5,809 nt of DNA from Thermodesulfovibrionales bacterium (GCA_020062205.1 JAGUWT010000089.1:1-5809); one strand, 5' to 3'; shown: positions 1 through 5,777, counted from the first letter of the stretch. Program-made: numbers and translations. Notes: generated by a model from the letters alone, not told the origin.

Positions 1-280
1 ACTTTGCAGTACTCTGTAACTCTTCCTCCACCTTCTCAATTAAAAAGATCTTCAAGAGAGACTGATAGGGGATATCTCTCTTATTGGCAAGCATCTTGAG
101 ATGTTCAAGAAGAGATTCAGGCAATCGGATAGAAATAGTCCTTGTAGAAGGCTTCAGGTTTGAAAAGAGTACTTTTTTCGCTTTTGAATAGTCAATATGC
201 TCCGTAGAGTCATGAGTTGACCAGAATTCAAATTCCTGTTCTTCAGTCTTGAATTTCGGTATCTTTTTCAATTTGCTCAT
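1..280 (-). CDS. brnA: BrnA/CopG-type antitoxin, partial (runs off left edge)
   Basis: This is the antitoxin of a BrnT/BrnA type II pair: it should bind and neutralise the upstream toxin and repress the shared promoter. The start is ATG at 278-280, and 93 codons are visible with no stop, so the 3' end lies outside the window, probably only a few codons away. The N-terminal half has the pattern of the CopG_antitoxin family: IPKFKTEEQEFEFW at residues 7-20, then the HDSTEHIDYSKAK stretch. Residues about 48-80 carry a ribbon-helix-helix-like DNA-binding region (TISIRLPESLLEHLKMLANK, then IPYQSLLKIFL). The start codon lies inside the toxin gene and the two reading frames overlap by 38 nt. A strong Shine-Dalgarno (GAGAGG, 288-293) sits 7 nt upstream, whereas the toxin has none. 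The family assignment comes from recognised motifs, not a search. Confidence 0.85.
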   Translation of the reverse strand, partial: MSKLKKIPKFKTEEQEFEFWSTHDSTEHIDYSKAKKVLFSNLKPSTRTISIRLPESLLEHLKMLANKRDIPYQSLLKIFLIEKVEEELQSTAK

Positions 281-572
281 ATACTTTCCTCTCTTTTTTG
301 CTCATATTCCTTGCAGATACGATCCTTATCTTGTTGTTCCGTATGGTAAAAACGATAAAAAGCCTTCTCTCTCTGTCAGTTTTGCCTAATACAAAATAGC
401 GATCTTCTTCAGCAGAATGGGGTTCATCTCTTCTAACCACGAACGGGTTATTAAAAAATACCTCCTCACACTCCGTATGGGTGACACCGTGTTTTTCATA
501 ATTTTTCCTGAGATTTCCTTCATCCCAATCAAATCCTTCAACAAAGGTTAATACATCAATCCACGATTCCAT
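243..572 (-). CDS. brnT: BrnT-like type II toxin (RelE-fold ribonuclease)
   Basis: This is a probable RNase toxin of the BrnT family, which inhibits translation by cutting RNA and is held in check by the BrnA antitoxin encoded just downstream. From ATG at 570-572 the protein has 109 residues, a normal length. Family hallmarks appear in order: FDWDEGN (14-20), KHGV (27-30), DEPHS (49-53) with the acidic EED after it, GKT (63-65), the R69/R70 pair before the LFIVF strand, and the C-terminal RIVSARNMSKKER (83-95). An in-frame TTG at 594-596 would add 8 residues. It lies in the operator and -10 region, upstream of the predicted transcription start, so I prefer ATG 572. No Shine-Dalgarno precedes this ATG, and the leader would be only about 7-8 nt, so the toxin is probably translated weakly or almost leaderlessly. 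The antitoxin overlaps its last 38 nt. Confidence 0.88.
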   Translation of the reverse strand: MESWIDVLTFVEGFDWDEGNLRKNYEKHGVTHTECEEVFFNNPFVVRRDEPHSAEEDRYFVLGKTDRERRLFIVFTIRNNKIRIVSARNMSKKERKVYEQIEKDTEIQD

Positions 573-597
573 ATTGTATATTTTCAATATATACAAT
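573..597. promoter_or_regulatory. Inverted-repeat operator overlapping the brnT -10 box
   Basis: Perfect 9-bp arms (ATTGTATAT at 573-581 and ATATACAAT at 589-597) flank a 7-bp spacer. The repeat covers the -10 box, the predicted transcription start and the last base before the toxin start. A dimeric ribbon-helix-helix antitoxin bound here would block RNA polymerase, matching the autorepression known for BrnT/BrnA systems. That the antitoxin binds this exact site is inferred. Confidence 0.65.
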
Positions 598-614
598 CAT
601 CGTTATATTGTCAA
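586..614 (-). promoter_or_regulatory. Sigma-70-type promoter of brnT-brnA
   Basis: On the minus strand, a perfect -35 box TTGACA (609-614) is followed by a 17-bp spacer and a -10 box TATATT (586-591, five of six consensus bases). The expected transcription start is near 579-580, 7-8 nt before the brnT ATG. This is the best promoter match I found in the window. Confidence 0.75.
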
Positions 615-660
615 TCCCTTTTCGATTTGACTGACTTCGAAATGTTAGTGTTATCGGATA

Positions 661-700
661 CTAAAGAGTTTGAACCAATGTTCAATTCAGATAGCTTTAG
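661..700 (-). terminator. Nested inverted repeat at the sulfatase 3' end, possible weak 3' hairpin
   Basis: An inner perfect 6-bp stem (TTGAAC/GTTCAA, 670-675 and 680-685) closes a 4-nt loop. An outer 6-bp pair (CTAAAG/CTTTAG, 661-666 and 695-700) embraces it and overlaps the sulfatase stop codon (697-699). No T-tract follows on the minus strand, so this is not a convincing intrinsic terminator. It may stabilise the mRNA 3' end or be chance in AT-rich DNA. The rest of the 597-696 gap shows nothing else. Confidence 0.3.
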
Positions 701-2685
701 CGTTTATCCCTATCACTCAACGGATAAAGCCTGTTGGTTAGTATGAGATCATGGAACATCTGCAGGTAACAGTCTTCTTCCCTCTTGAGCTTGGCAGATA
801 TTTCTGTTCTCTTATAAGATACACCCTTTACAGGTTGTTGCAGATAGGGATATGTTTCCTTAATCTCGTTCATCGAGGATACGAGCATCCAACCCCCTCT
901 GACAAACACATCAAAATTACCATAAGCCAGTAAGCCATTGCCGGGGTTGTTATGAAAGGCTGATTGACCAAAAGAGGCGTGTGCATCTGAAGACTTCAAG
1001 ATATCCAGAATAGTAGGTACGAGGTCAATTTGCGTTACCGTCTTTGAGATGACCATTGGTTTTATGTAAGAAGGTGCATAGAGCAAACAAGGGACAGAAA
1101 ATCTCTCATATAAATTGTTCCCTGTGGTCTTTCCCTCGGTATGATCTCCGACAATGATAAACACGGTATTATCGAAAAATTTCATCTTGCTTGCCTCATC
1201 AAAAAAGCGTGAGAGGGCATAGTCTGAATATCTGATTGAATTAAGGAAATCATAAAAGGGTGTTCCAGATTTATAATGCTTGAAACGTTCGGAGGGTAGC
1301 TTGTATGGGGTATGGCTACTTAATGAAAAAATGACAGCAAAAAAGGGATTTTTTTGCGACTCAAAGAGCCTGTTGGCATAAAGAAAGGTATCTTCGTCAT
1401 ATATGCCCCAGACGCCGTCGTCCCTGCCTCCTGCTTTTACTAAATCTTCCTTAGATATGTATGTTTCAATCCCTGTTTGTTTCATCAGACTGTCAAACCC
1501 CATGGAACCGCGCTTTGCACCATGGATGAAAAAGGTCTTGTACGCCTTTTCTCTTAATATTGCTGGAAGGAATTTTATAGGCATCTGGGAAAGGACACCA
1601 CTCTGCGACAATATCATCCCTTCGGCAGGCGGAATGGAGGTGAATATTGCCGAGATGGCTTCTATTGACCGTTGCCCATTGGAAAAAAAGTTTTTGAAGA
1701 GGATTCCTTTTTTAGAAAGTCTGCTAAAAAAGGGAGTGGCGTCTTCCTCACCACCTAAAGAACCAATATATTTACTCGACCAGCTCTCCATGATAAAGAT
1801 AACAATATTCAAAGGCCTGAATTCCCTGTCCTTATATTTAAAGTGCCGATAGAGCGGATATTTTGGATCGAGCATTTCTTCTTTTTCTAAAGATACAATC
1901 ATCGCCTGGCCTTTTTGCATAGCTTCTTGTTGAGGGCAAGAGCGTTCTCCCCATCCCTGCATCTCCCTGTTGGTCCTGAAGCTGTAATACGTTCTCATGG
2001 TTGTGTAAACTCCATTGAGGGCAAGATGTCCTAAAAAGGGGGAATGAAAGGCAAAGGCTTCACTAATTTTAATGGGCTTCATCTGGAAGCCACCCCTGGC
2101 CATTACGATGGAAAAAGCTATTATGATCAAAAGACTGGCTGCCTCACTAACGAGTTTTTTCATAAACGAACAGTTCCCATATGAAAAAATTTTGAGTACC
2201 TTGCTGCTTAGCAAAAGATAAAAAAAACAGATTCCAAAAAGGAAGAGACAAAAAAACAAAACCTGAATAGAGTACTCCAAAAAGCCGATCTTTATGAGAG
2301 AAACAATATCTCCCTTGGTATTGAACAGTTCGAAACTGAGATGTCTCAACGAAAACGGGTAATAGAGAAGATCTATAAAAAGGTAAATACTTACAAGGAT
2401 GAGCCAGCACAAGTTCAGGGTGAACATGACCTTTAAATATCTATCTTTCCATGATACATAAGGAATGAAAATCAAGAGGACAAAAGGAGCTAATACATAG
2501 ACAGAGGTGGCGAGGTCGAACCTAAGGCCAACGAGAAAAGCCCGAACAATATCCTTTATATGAAATTCAGAAACATCAGCATACTGAAAGAAAAAAACAA
2601 GCCGATAAATCAGGAACGTGATCAGTAAAAATCCAATGTTAATAAGAAATATTAGAATCTTCTTCATAAAACCTGATAAAACCAT
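697..2685 (-). CDS. LtaS-like membrane sulfatase / phosphoglycerol transferase family protein
   Basis: The protein has 662 residues: an N-terminal block of about five membrane helices (roughly 8-33, 55-77, 85-107, 138-160, 182-196), a linker, and an extracytoplasmic sulfatase/alkaline-phosphatase-fold domain (about 290-565). This is the layout of LtaS and of Gram-negative OpgB-like transferases that move phosphoglycerol or similar head groups onto envelope polymers. Candidate catalytic residues: E300 in IFIMESWS (metal), S340 in NGQRSIEA (nucleophile, where LtaS has Thr), H458 in SLSSHTPY, and D514/H515 in IIVGDHTEG. The substrate cannot be told from sequence and no partner gene is adjacent. 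An in-frame TGA lies three codons before ATG 2685, so the start is 2685 or ATG 2667 (Met7, MKKILIFL). Neither has a strong Shine-Dalgarno: GAAAAGA precedes the first, CAGG the second. An 11-bp inverted repeat spans the first start. Family call is firm, exact reaction unknown. Confidence 0.85.
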   Translation of the reverse strand: MVLSGFMKKILIFLINIGFLLITFLIYRLVFFFQYADVSEFHIKDIVRAFLVGLRFDLATSVYVLAPFVLLIFIPYVSWKDRYLKVMFTLNLCWLILVSIYLFIDLLYYPFSLRHLSFELFNTKGDIVSLIKIGFLEYSIQVLFFCLFLFGICFFYLLLSSKVLKIFSYGNCSFMKKLVSEAASLLIIIAFSIVMARGGFQMKPIKISEAFAFHSPFLGHLALNGVYTTMRTYYSFRTNREMQGWGERSCPQQEAMQKGQAMIVSLEKEEMLDPKYPLYRHFKYKDREFRPLNIVIFIMESWSSKYIGSLGGEEDATPFFSRLSKKGILFKNFFSNGQRSIEAISAIFTSIPPAEGMILSQSGVLSQMPIKFLPAILREKAYKTFFIHGAKRGSMGFDSLMKQTGIETYISKEDLVKAGGRDDGVWGIYDEDTFLYANRLFESQKNPFFAVIFSLSSHTPYKLPSERFKHYKSGTPFYDFLNSIRYSDYALSRFFDEASKMKFFDNTVFIIVGDHTEGKTTGNNLYERFSVPCLLYAPSYIKPMVISKTVTQIDLVPTILDILKSSDAHASFGQSAFHNNPGNGLLAYGNFDVFVRGGWMLVSSMNEIKETYPYLQQPVKGVSYKRTEISAKLKREEDCYLQMFHDLILTNRLYPLSDRDKR

Positions 2686-2716
2686 ATCTTTTCAAACCAA
2701 TATCATTTTATCAGGT
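2671..2716 (-). repeat. Perfect 11-bp inverted repeat across the sulfatase start codon
   Basis: The arms are ACCTGATAAAA (2671-2681) and TTTTATCAGGT (2706-2716), separated by 24 bp. In sulfatase mRNA this could form an 11-bp stem whose loop holds ATG 2683-2685 and the GAAAAGA ribosome-binding candidate, while the 3' arm holds the CAGG before the alternative start at 2667. As DNA it could be a bipartite operator. The pairing is seen directly; either role is inferred. Confidence 0.5.
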
Positions 2717-2749
2717 ATTCGTAAAAATTTGGCAATTCCCGGACACAGA

Positions 2750-2773
2750 TTACTTAATCACCTTTTGCTTCAC
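2750..2773 (-). other. Possible 7-codon leader ORF with a GGAGG Shine-Dalgarno upstream of the sulfatase
   Basis: A perfect GGAGG (2781-2785, minus strand) is followed after 7 nt by GTG (2771-2773) and a short frame reading MKQKVIK, ending in TAA at 2750-2752. It ends about 64 nt before the sulfatase ATG, just upstream of the inverted repeat. It is the best Shine-Dalgarno in this intergenic region yet heads no real gene. It may be a regulatory mini-ORF, a relic start site, or chance. Confidence 0.25.
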
Positions 2774-2805
2774 TTTAATTCCTCCACACAAAGAGACTTT
2801 AGAAA

Positions 2806-2834
2806 TTGAAATTATATGTGCAGGAATATAATAT
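2806..2834 (+). promoter_or_regulatory. Candidate promoter for the CNT transporter
   Basis: A -35-like TTGAAA (2806-2811) is followed either by TAATAT (2829-2834) at 17-bp spacing or by perfect TATAAT (2827-2832) at 15-bp spacing. It overlaps the minus-strand -10 candidate, so the two divergent promoters would compete. The leader to ATG 2857 is short, about 16-20 nt, with only a weak GAG (2846-2848) as ribosome-binding site. Confidence 0.45.
2811..2816 (-). promoter_or_regulatory. Candidate -10 box for the sulfatase transcript
   Basis: A consensus TATAAT reads on the minus strand at 2811-2816, giving a leader of about 120 nt that would contain the mini-ORF and the inverted repeat. The -35 position is poor (CAGATA at 17-bp spacing, three of six bases), so the call is tentative. 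Confidence 0.3.
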
Positions 2835-2856
2835 ATCTGAAGTGTGAGTATAGAAC

Positions 2857-4161
2857 ATGTATAACTTCATAAGTTGTTCTGGAATATTCATACTTATGGC
2901 CTGCGCCTGGGTGCTTTCTTCAAACAGAAAGGTAATTAACTGGCGCGTCATCCTCTGGGGAACTTTGCTTCAACTCATATTTGCTCTTTTTATTTTCGTT
3001 ATACCTATAGGCTCACAAATATTTCTTTACATAAACGATGCTGTAGTAAAAGTTCTTGACAGTGCAACTACTGGGACGAAGTTTCTTTTCGGCAGGCTTG
3101 CCCTTCCCCCAGGTACTAAGAATGAGGCTGGTGAAGAGTCTTTAGGTTTCATCCTTGCATTTCAGGCCCTTCCCACGATTATATTTTTTGCGAGCCTTAT
3201 GGCAATGCTTTACTATATTGGTGTAATGCCGAGGCTTATAAAATTCTTCTCAAAGATTTTTACAAAACTCATGAGAATAAGCGGGGCGGAATCACTCAGC
3301 GTATCGAGCAATATCTTTGTCGGGGTTGAGGCAAACATGACGGTGCTCCCGCATCTCAGGAATATGACTCGTTCTGAATTCTGCACGATACTTGCTGCAG
3401 GTATGTCAACAACCGCATCAAATGTTCTGGCACTTTATGTATTCCTCCTACAAAAACAATTTCCAACAATAGCGGGCCATCTCGTATCTGCATCCATTCT
3501 TTCTGCAATTGCTGCAATCGTGATGTCAAAGATCATAATGCCTGAAACAGAAAAACCTGAGACATTGGGTATGAACATCGAACCACACTATGAAAGAGAG
3601 TCTACTTTCATGGAAGCAATCATAAACGGTGCAAATGAAGGCGTTAAGATGGTCATCGGAATAATGGCACTTCTTCTCGCATTCCTCGGCATCGTGGCAC
3701 TGATAGATTTTCTTCTTTCTGGTATGGGTTTAAGGATAAATAACCTTATGGGCATTCAGATAGACTGGTCATTAAAGGGCATCTTAGGTTATTTGTTCTA
3801 TCCCTTTGCGCTTATTATAGGTGTTCCACCGTCAGATGCCTTTGAGATAGCAAAACTCATAGGAGAAAGGGCAGTCCTTACTGAAGTGAAGTCATATCAA
3901 GACCTTGCAGTACTTCTTTCTACAGGGGTGCTTAAAAATCCTCGCTCGGCAGTCCTTGCTGCTTATGCCCTCTGTGGTTTTGCTCATATCGCTTCACTCG
4001 CAATATTTGTAGGTGGCACAGCAGCCCTTGTTCCTGAAAGAACAAAAGACATTTCTCAAGTAGGTTTCAGAGCGCTCATTGCAGCAACCCTTGCCTGTCT
4101 TATGACTGCTGCAGTAGCCGGAACATTCTTTACAGAAGGCTCTATACTGTTAGGTAAATAA
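2857..4161 (+). CDS. CNT-family (NupC-like) nucleoside cotransporter, divergent binding site
   Basis: This is an inner-membrane protein of 434 residues with the concentrative nucleoside transporter layout: N-terminal helix region (about 5-75), gate domain (about 100-200) and C-terminal transport domain (about 245-430). CNT proteins import nucleosides with Na+ or H+. Recognisable family signatures are SSNIFVG (150-156), NMTRSE (169-174), IGVP (321-324), the LTEV glutamate E343, and YALCGFA...GG...LVPER (370-395). The canonical GQTEAP hairpin motif reads GVEAN here (156-160), one residue shorter up to the MT.SE landmark, and the CGFAN asparagine is His377. In the Vibrio cholerae CNT structure the equivalent Gln154/Thr155 and Asn368 contact the nucleoside, so substrate preference may differ. 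The sodium-site Asn (N152) appears kept. Start is ATG 2857 with a weak ribosome-binding site; the 434-residue length is normal for the family. The protein is complete; substrate uncertain. Confidence 0.87.
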   Translation: MYNFISCSGIFILMACAWVLSSNRKVINWRVILWGTLLQLIFALFIFVIPIGSQIFLYINDAVVKVLDSATTGTKFLFGRLALPPGTKNEAGEESLGFILAFQALPTIIFFASLMAMLYYIGVMPRLIKFFSKIFTKLMRISGAESLSVSSNIFVGVEANMTVLPHLRNMTRSEFCTILAAGMSTTASNVLALYVFLLQKQFPTIAGHLVSASILSAIAAIVMSKIIMPETEKPETLGMNIEPHYERESTFMEAIINGANEGVKMVIGIMALLLAFLGIVALIDFLLSGMGLRINNLMGIQIDWSLKGILGYLFYPFALIIGVPPSDAFEIAKLIGERAVLTEVKSYQDLAVLLSTGVLKNPRSAVLAAYALCGFAHIASLAIFVGGTAALVPERTKDISQVGFRALIAATLACLMTAAVAGTFFTEGSILLGK

Positions 4162-4168
4162 ACTATCC

Positions 4169-4195
4169 CGCAGCAGAGCTGCGAGGAATTTTTTT
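4169..4195 (+). terminator. Hairpin with T-tract after the transporter gene (terminator or attenuator)
   Basis: A perfect 6-bp GC-rich stem (CGCAGC 4169-4174, GCTGCG 4178-4183) with a 3-nt loop starts 8 nt after the transporter stop. Seven Ts follow (4189-4195), offset from the stem by AGGAA. It resembles a Rho-independent terminator, but the offset should weaken it. The offset bases are part of the Shine-Dalgarno of the following gene, so partial read-through or attenuation is plausible. Confidence 0.55.
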
Positions 4196-4721
4196 GATTA
4201 AGATGATAAAGCAGATACCAAAGCCAGTTTCTGGGGGATTAATCCTTTCATATAAATGCTCTGCTGAGTGCAGGCATTGTATTTATGCTTGCTCACCGAA
4301 ATGGAGTGCCGACTGGATTTTACGGGAAGATTTAGAGAAGATACTCAAACAGCTCTCCGGGAAAATTTTATCGAATACCTTTGGGCCTCATACAACAGGT
4401 TTGAACTACGGGCTCCACTTCACAGGCGGGGAACCATTCCTGAATTTTGAATTGTTATGTAATGCAGTAGAGATTGCACATGAACTTAAGATTCCATCTG
4501 CGTTTGTTGAAACGAACTGTTTCTGGGTAGTAGATGACAAAACGACTAAAGAAAAACTGAAAGTCTTAAAGAAGAAGGGCCTCAGAGGCATCATGATTTC
4601 TGTGAATCCATTCTATCTGGAACATGTGCCTTTTGAGCGGACAGAAAGGGCAATCAGGATTAGTCTCGATGTGTTTGGTTTGTGGGGGGATTTCATTGGG
4701 AGATTGCAGGGAGCTGGATAA
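4194..4721 (+). CDS. Radical SAM protein, N-terminal part of a frameshifted gene
   Basis: This frame encodes 175 residues holding the front of a radical SAM domain. The [4Fe-4S] cluster motif CxxxCxxC is intact (C22, C26, C29 in CSAECRHC), followed by the SAM-binding GGEP (78-81 in FTGGEPFLNF), the ETNCFW strand (106-111) and ISVNPFYLEHVPFERTERA (135-153). Homology-like sequence stops near residue 162 (DVFG); the last 13 residues look like out-of-frame sequence. The matching C-terminal part continues in the next frame from 4681. TTG at 4194-4196 is the chosen start because GAGG (4183-4186) lies 7 nt upstream; ATG 4203 would be 16 nt away. The family role is unknown to me; with a CxxC-bearing C-terminus it resembles SPASM-type radical SAM maturases. 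As it stands it is probably non-functional, because the end of the barrel and the auxiliary-cluster region are cut off. Confidence 0.75.
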   Translation: MIKMIKQIPKPVSGGLILSYKCSAECRHCIYACSPKWSADWILREDLEKILKQLSGKILSNTFGPHTTGLNYGLHFTGGEPFLNFELLCNAVEIAHELKIPSAFVETNCFWVVDDKTTKEKLKVLKKKGLRGIMISVNPFYLEHVPFERTERAIRISLDVFGLWGDFIGRLQGAG

Positions 4722-4950
4722 ACTCTTAAAAGAGGGAATAGATACAGAACAATATCCTGTTCTCGAATTTCTAATGGATGAAAATTTAAAAGGTCTGTAT
4801 CAGTTTGCAAAAGACCTTGGATATATGGAATCCCAGGAAGGCTATTTCTCAAAATGCCATCTCTGCATGGATATTAGAAGGCATCTTGCCTTGAAAGGGG
4901 AGTTCAAGGAACTGAGGCCAATGGAGTTTTATCTGCATCTGGAACAATAG
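4681..4950 (+). pseudogene. C-terminal part of the broken radical SAM gene (shifted frame)
   Basis: Directly after the point where the upstream radical SAM frame loses sense, this frame reads CGGISLGDCRELDKLL and continues for about 89 residues to TAG 4948-4950. It includes a long helical stretch and KCHLCMDIRRHL, a CxxC that probably serves as auxiliary iron-sulfur cluster ligands, and ends in ELRPMEFYLHLEQ. From memory, related radical SAM proteins have a further segment of several tens of residues between the FERTERA...VFG region and a CGGISLGD-like motif. That segment is missing here, so an internal deletion that is not a multiple of three fits best. The open frame extends back to ATG 4624, but 4624-4680 only overlaps the other half out of frame. 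The stop lies 4 nt before the sirtuin start. Confidence 0.65.
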
Positions 4951-4954
4951 AAAA

Positions 4955-5740
4955 ATGGACTCTTACTTTCAAAGGATTAAACAGGCAGTAAATCTTCTAC
5001 AAGAAGCAGAGCGTATAACCGCATTTACCGGTGCAGGCATATCGACAGAGTCAGGCATATCTGATTTCCGCAGCCCCGGAGGAGTATGGGATCGTTTCAG
5101 GATTGTAACCTTTCAGGAATTTCTCGCAAGCCATGACGCAAGAGTAGAGTACTGGAAGATGAAAAAGGAATTATTTTATGAAATGAAAGACGCCAGGCCG
5201 AACAAAGCTCACTTAGCCCTTGCCGAACTTGAAAAGATGGGAAAACTTGATTGTCTGATAACACAGAACATCGACGGACTTCATCAGGATGCAGGGAATA
5301 CGAGTGTCATAGAGCTTCATGGAACAAACAGAAAGGCTATCTGTGTGAAGTGTGGTAAATTATGGCCCATAGAAGAAATACAGACTGTTCTTGAAACAGG
5401 AAATCTCGACCCCTGTTGTGATGTGTGCAATGGATTCATTAAGCCGGCTACTATTTCCTTTGGCCAATCAATGCCGGAGAAAGAAATGCTAAAGACATAT
5501 GCATGTGCTTTACGATGTAACCTTTTCCTGATGATCGGATCATCCCTTCAGGTAGAACCAGCTGCTTCTATCCCCAGAGAGGCAAAGAGAGCAGGGGCAG
5601 AATTGATATTTATCAATCTAACAGAAACACCATGGGACCATTTTGCCTCAGTTATATTTAGAGAAAGTGCCGGGCAGGTGCTGGGAGAGATGGTTGAAGG
5701 GGTAAAAGAGTTAATTTCTAACTCTCATAAATCATATTGA
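4955..5740 (+). CDS. Sir2-family NAD-dependent protein deacylase (sirtuin)
   Basis: This cytoplasmic enzyme removes acyl groups from protein lysines, using NAD+ and releasing nicotinamide and O-acyl-ADP-ribose. Its 261 residues carry every core motif: GAGIS (26-30) with SGISDFR (33-39) for NAD binding, TQNIDGLH (103-110), catalytic His122 in ELHG, a zinc site with C130/C133 (CVKC) and C155/C158 (within CCDVC), FGQSMPE (169-175), GSSLQVEPAA (195-204) and INLTETPWD (220-228). No key residue is missing and length is normal. It lacks an obvious CobB/SIRT5-like Tyr/Arg acyl-selectivity pair, so plain deacetylase activity is the default guess. ATG 4955 lies 4 nt after the broken radical SAM gene, with only a weak GGA upstream, suggesting translational coupling. 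No terminator is visible after it. Confidence 0.92.
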   Translation: MDSYFQRIKQAVNLLQEAERITAFTGAGISTESGISDFRSPGGVWDRFRIVTFQEFLASHDARVEYWKMKKELFYEMKDARPNKAHLALAELEKMGKLDCLITQNIDGLHQDAGNTSVIELHGTNRKAICVKCGKLWPIEEIQTVLETGNLDPCCDVCNGFIKPATISFGQSMPEKEMLKTYACALRCNLFLMIGSSLQVEPAASIPREAKRAGAELIFINLTETPWDHFASVIFRESAGQVLGEMVEGVKELISNSHKSY

Positions 5741-5777
5741 TAACTTCCTGAACTTCACGCTTCACAAAAAAGTAAAA

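Noticed and set aside
573..596. TTG-initiated 8-residue extension of the BrnT toxin
   Set aside because: The TTG lies upstream of the predicted transcription start, within the operator and promoter region, and the extra residues match nothing in the family; ATG 572 is preferred.
661..700. Strong Rho-independent terminator after the sulfatase
   Set aside because: The stems are short and AT-rich and no T-tract follows on the minus strand, so it is only listed as a weak 3' hairpin.
1403..1852. 149-codon open frame on the plus strand
   Set aside because: It is antisense to the catalytic domain of the well-supported sulfatase gene and its translation shows no recognisable domain.
2147..2410. 87-codon minus-strand open frame in the sulfatase membrane region
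   Set aside because: It overlaps the sulfatase gene in another frame and has no family features; it is a shadow of the real gene.
2618..2809. 63-codon plus-strand open frame over the sulfatase start and intergenic region
   Set aside because: It has low-complexity, non-homologous content, no ribosome site, and overlaps the antisense gene start.
4684..4689. Single-base sequencing error in the G6 run as the sole cause of the radical SAM frameshift
   Set aside because: Removing one G does reopen a single frame, but it destroys the CGG at the start of the conserved CGGISLGD motif and does not supply the missing middle segment. It remains possible but is less likely than a deletion.
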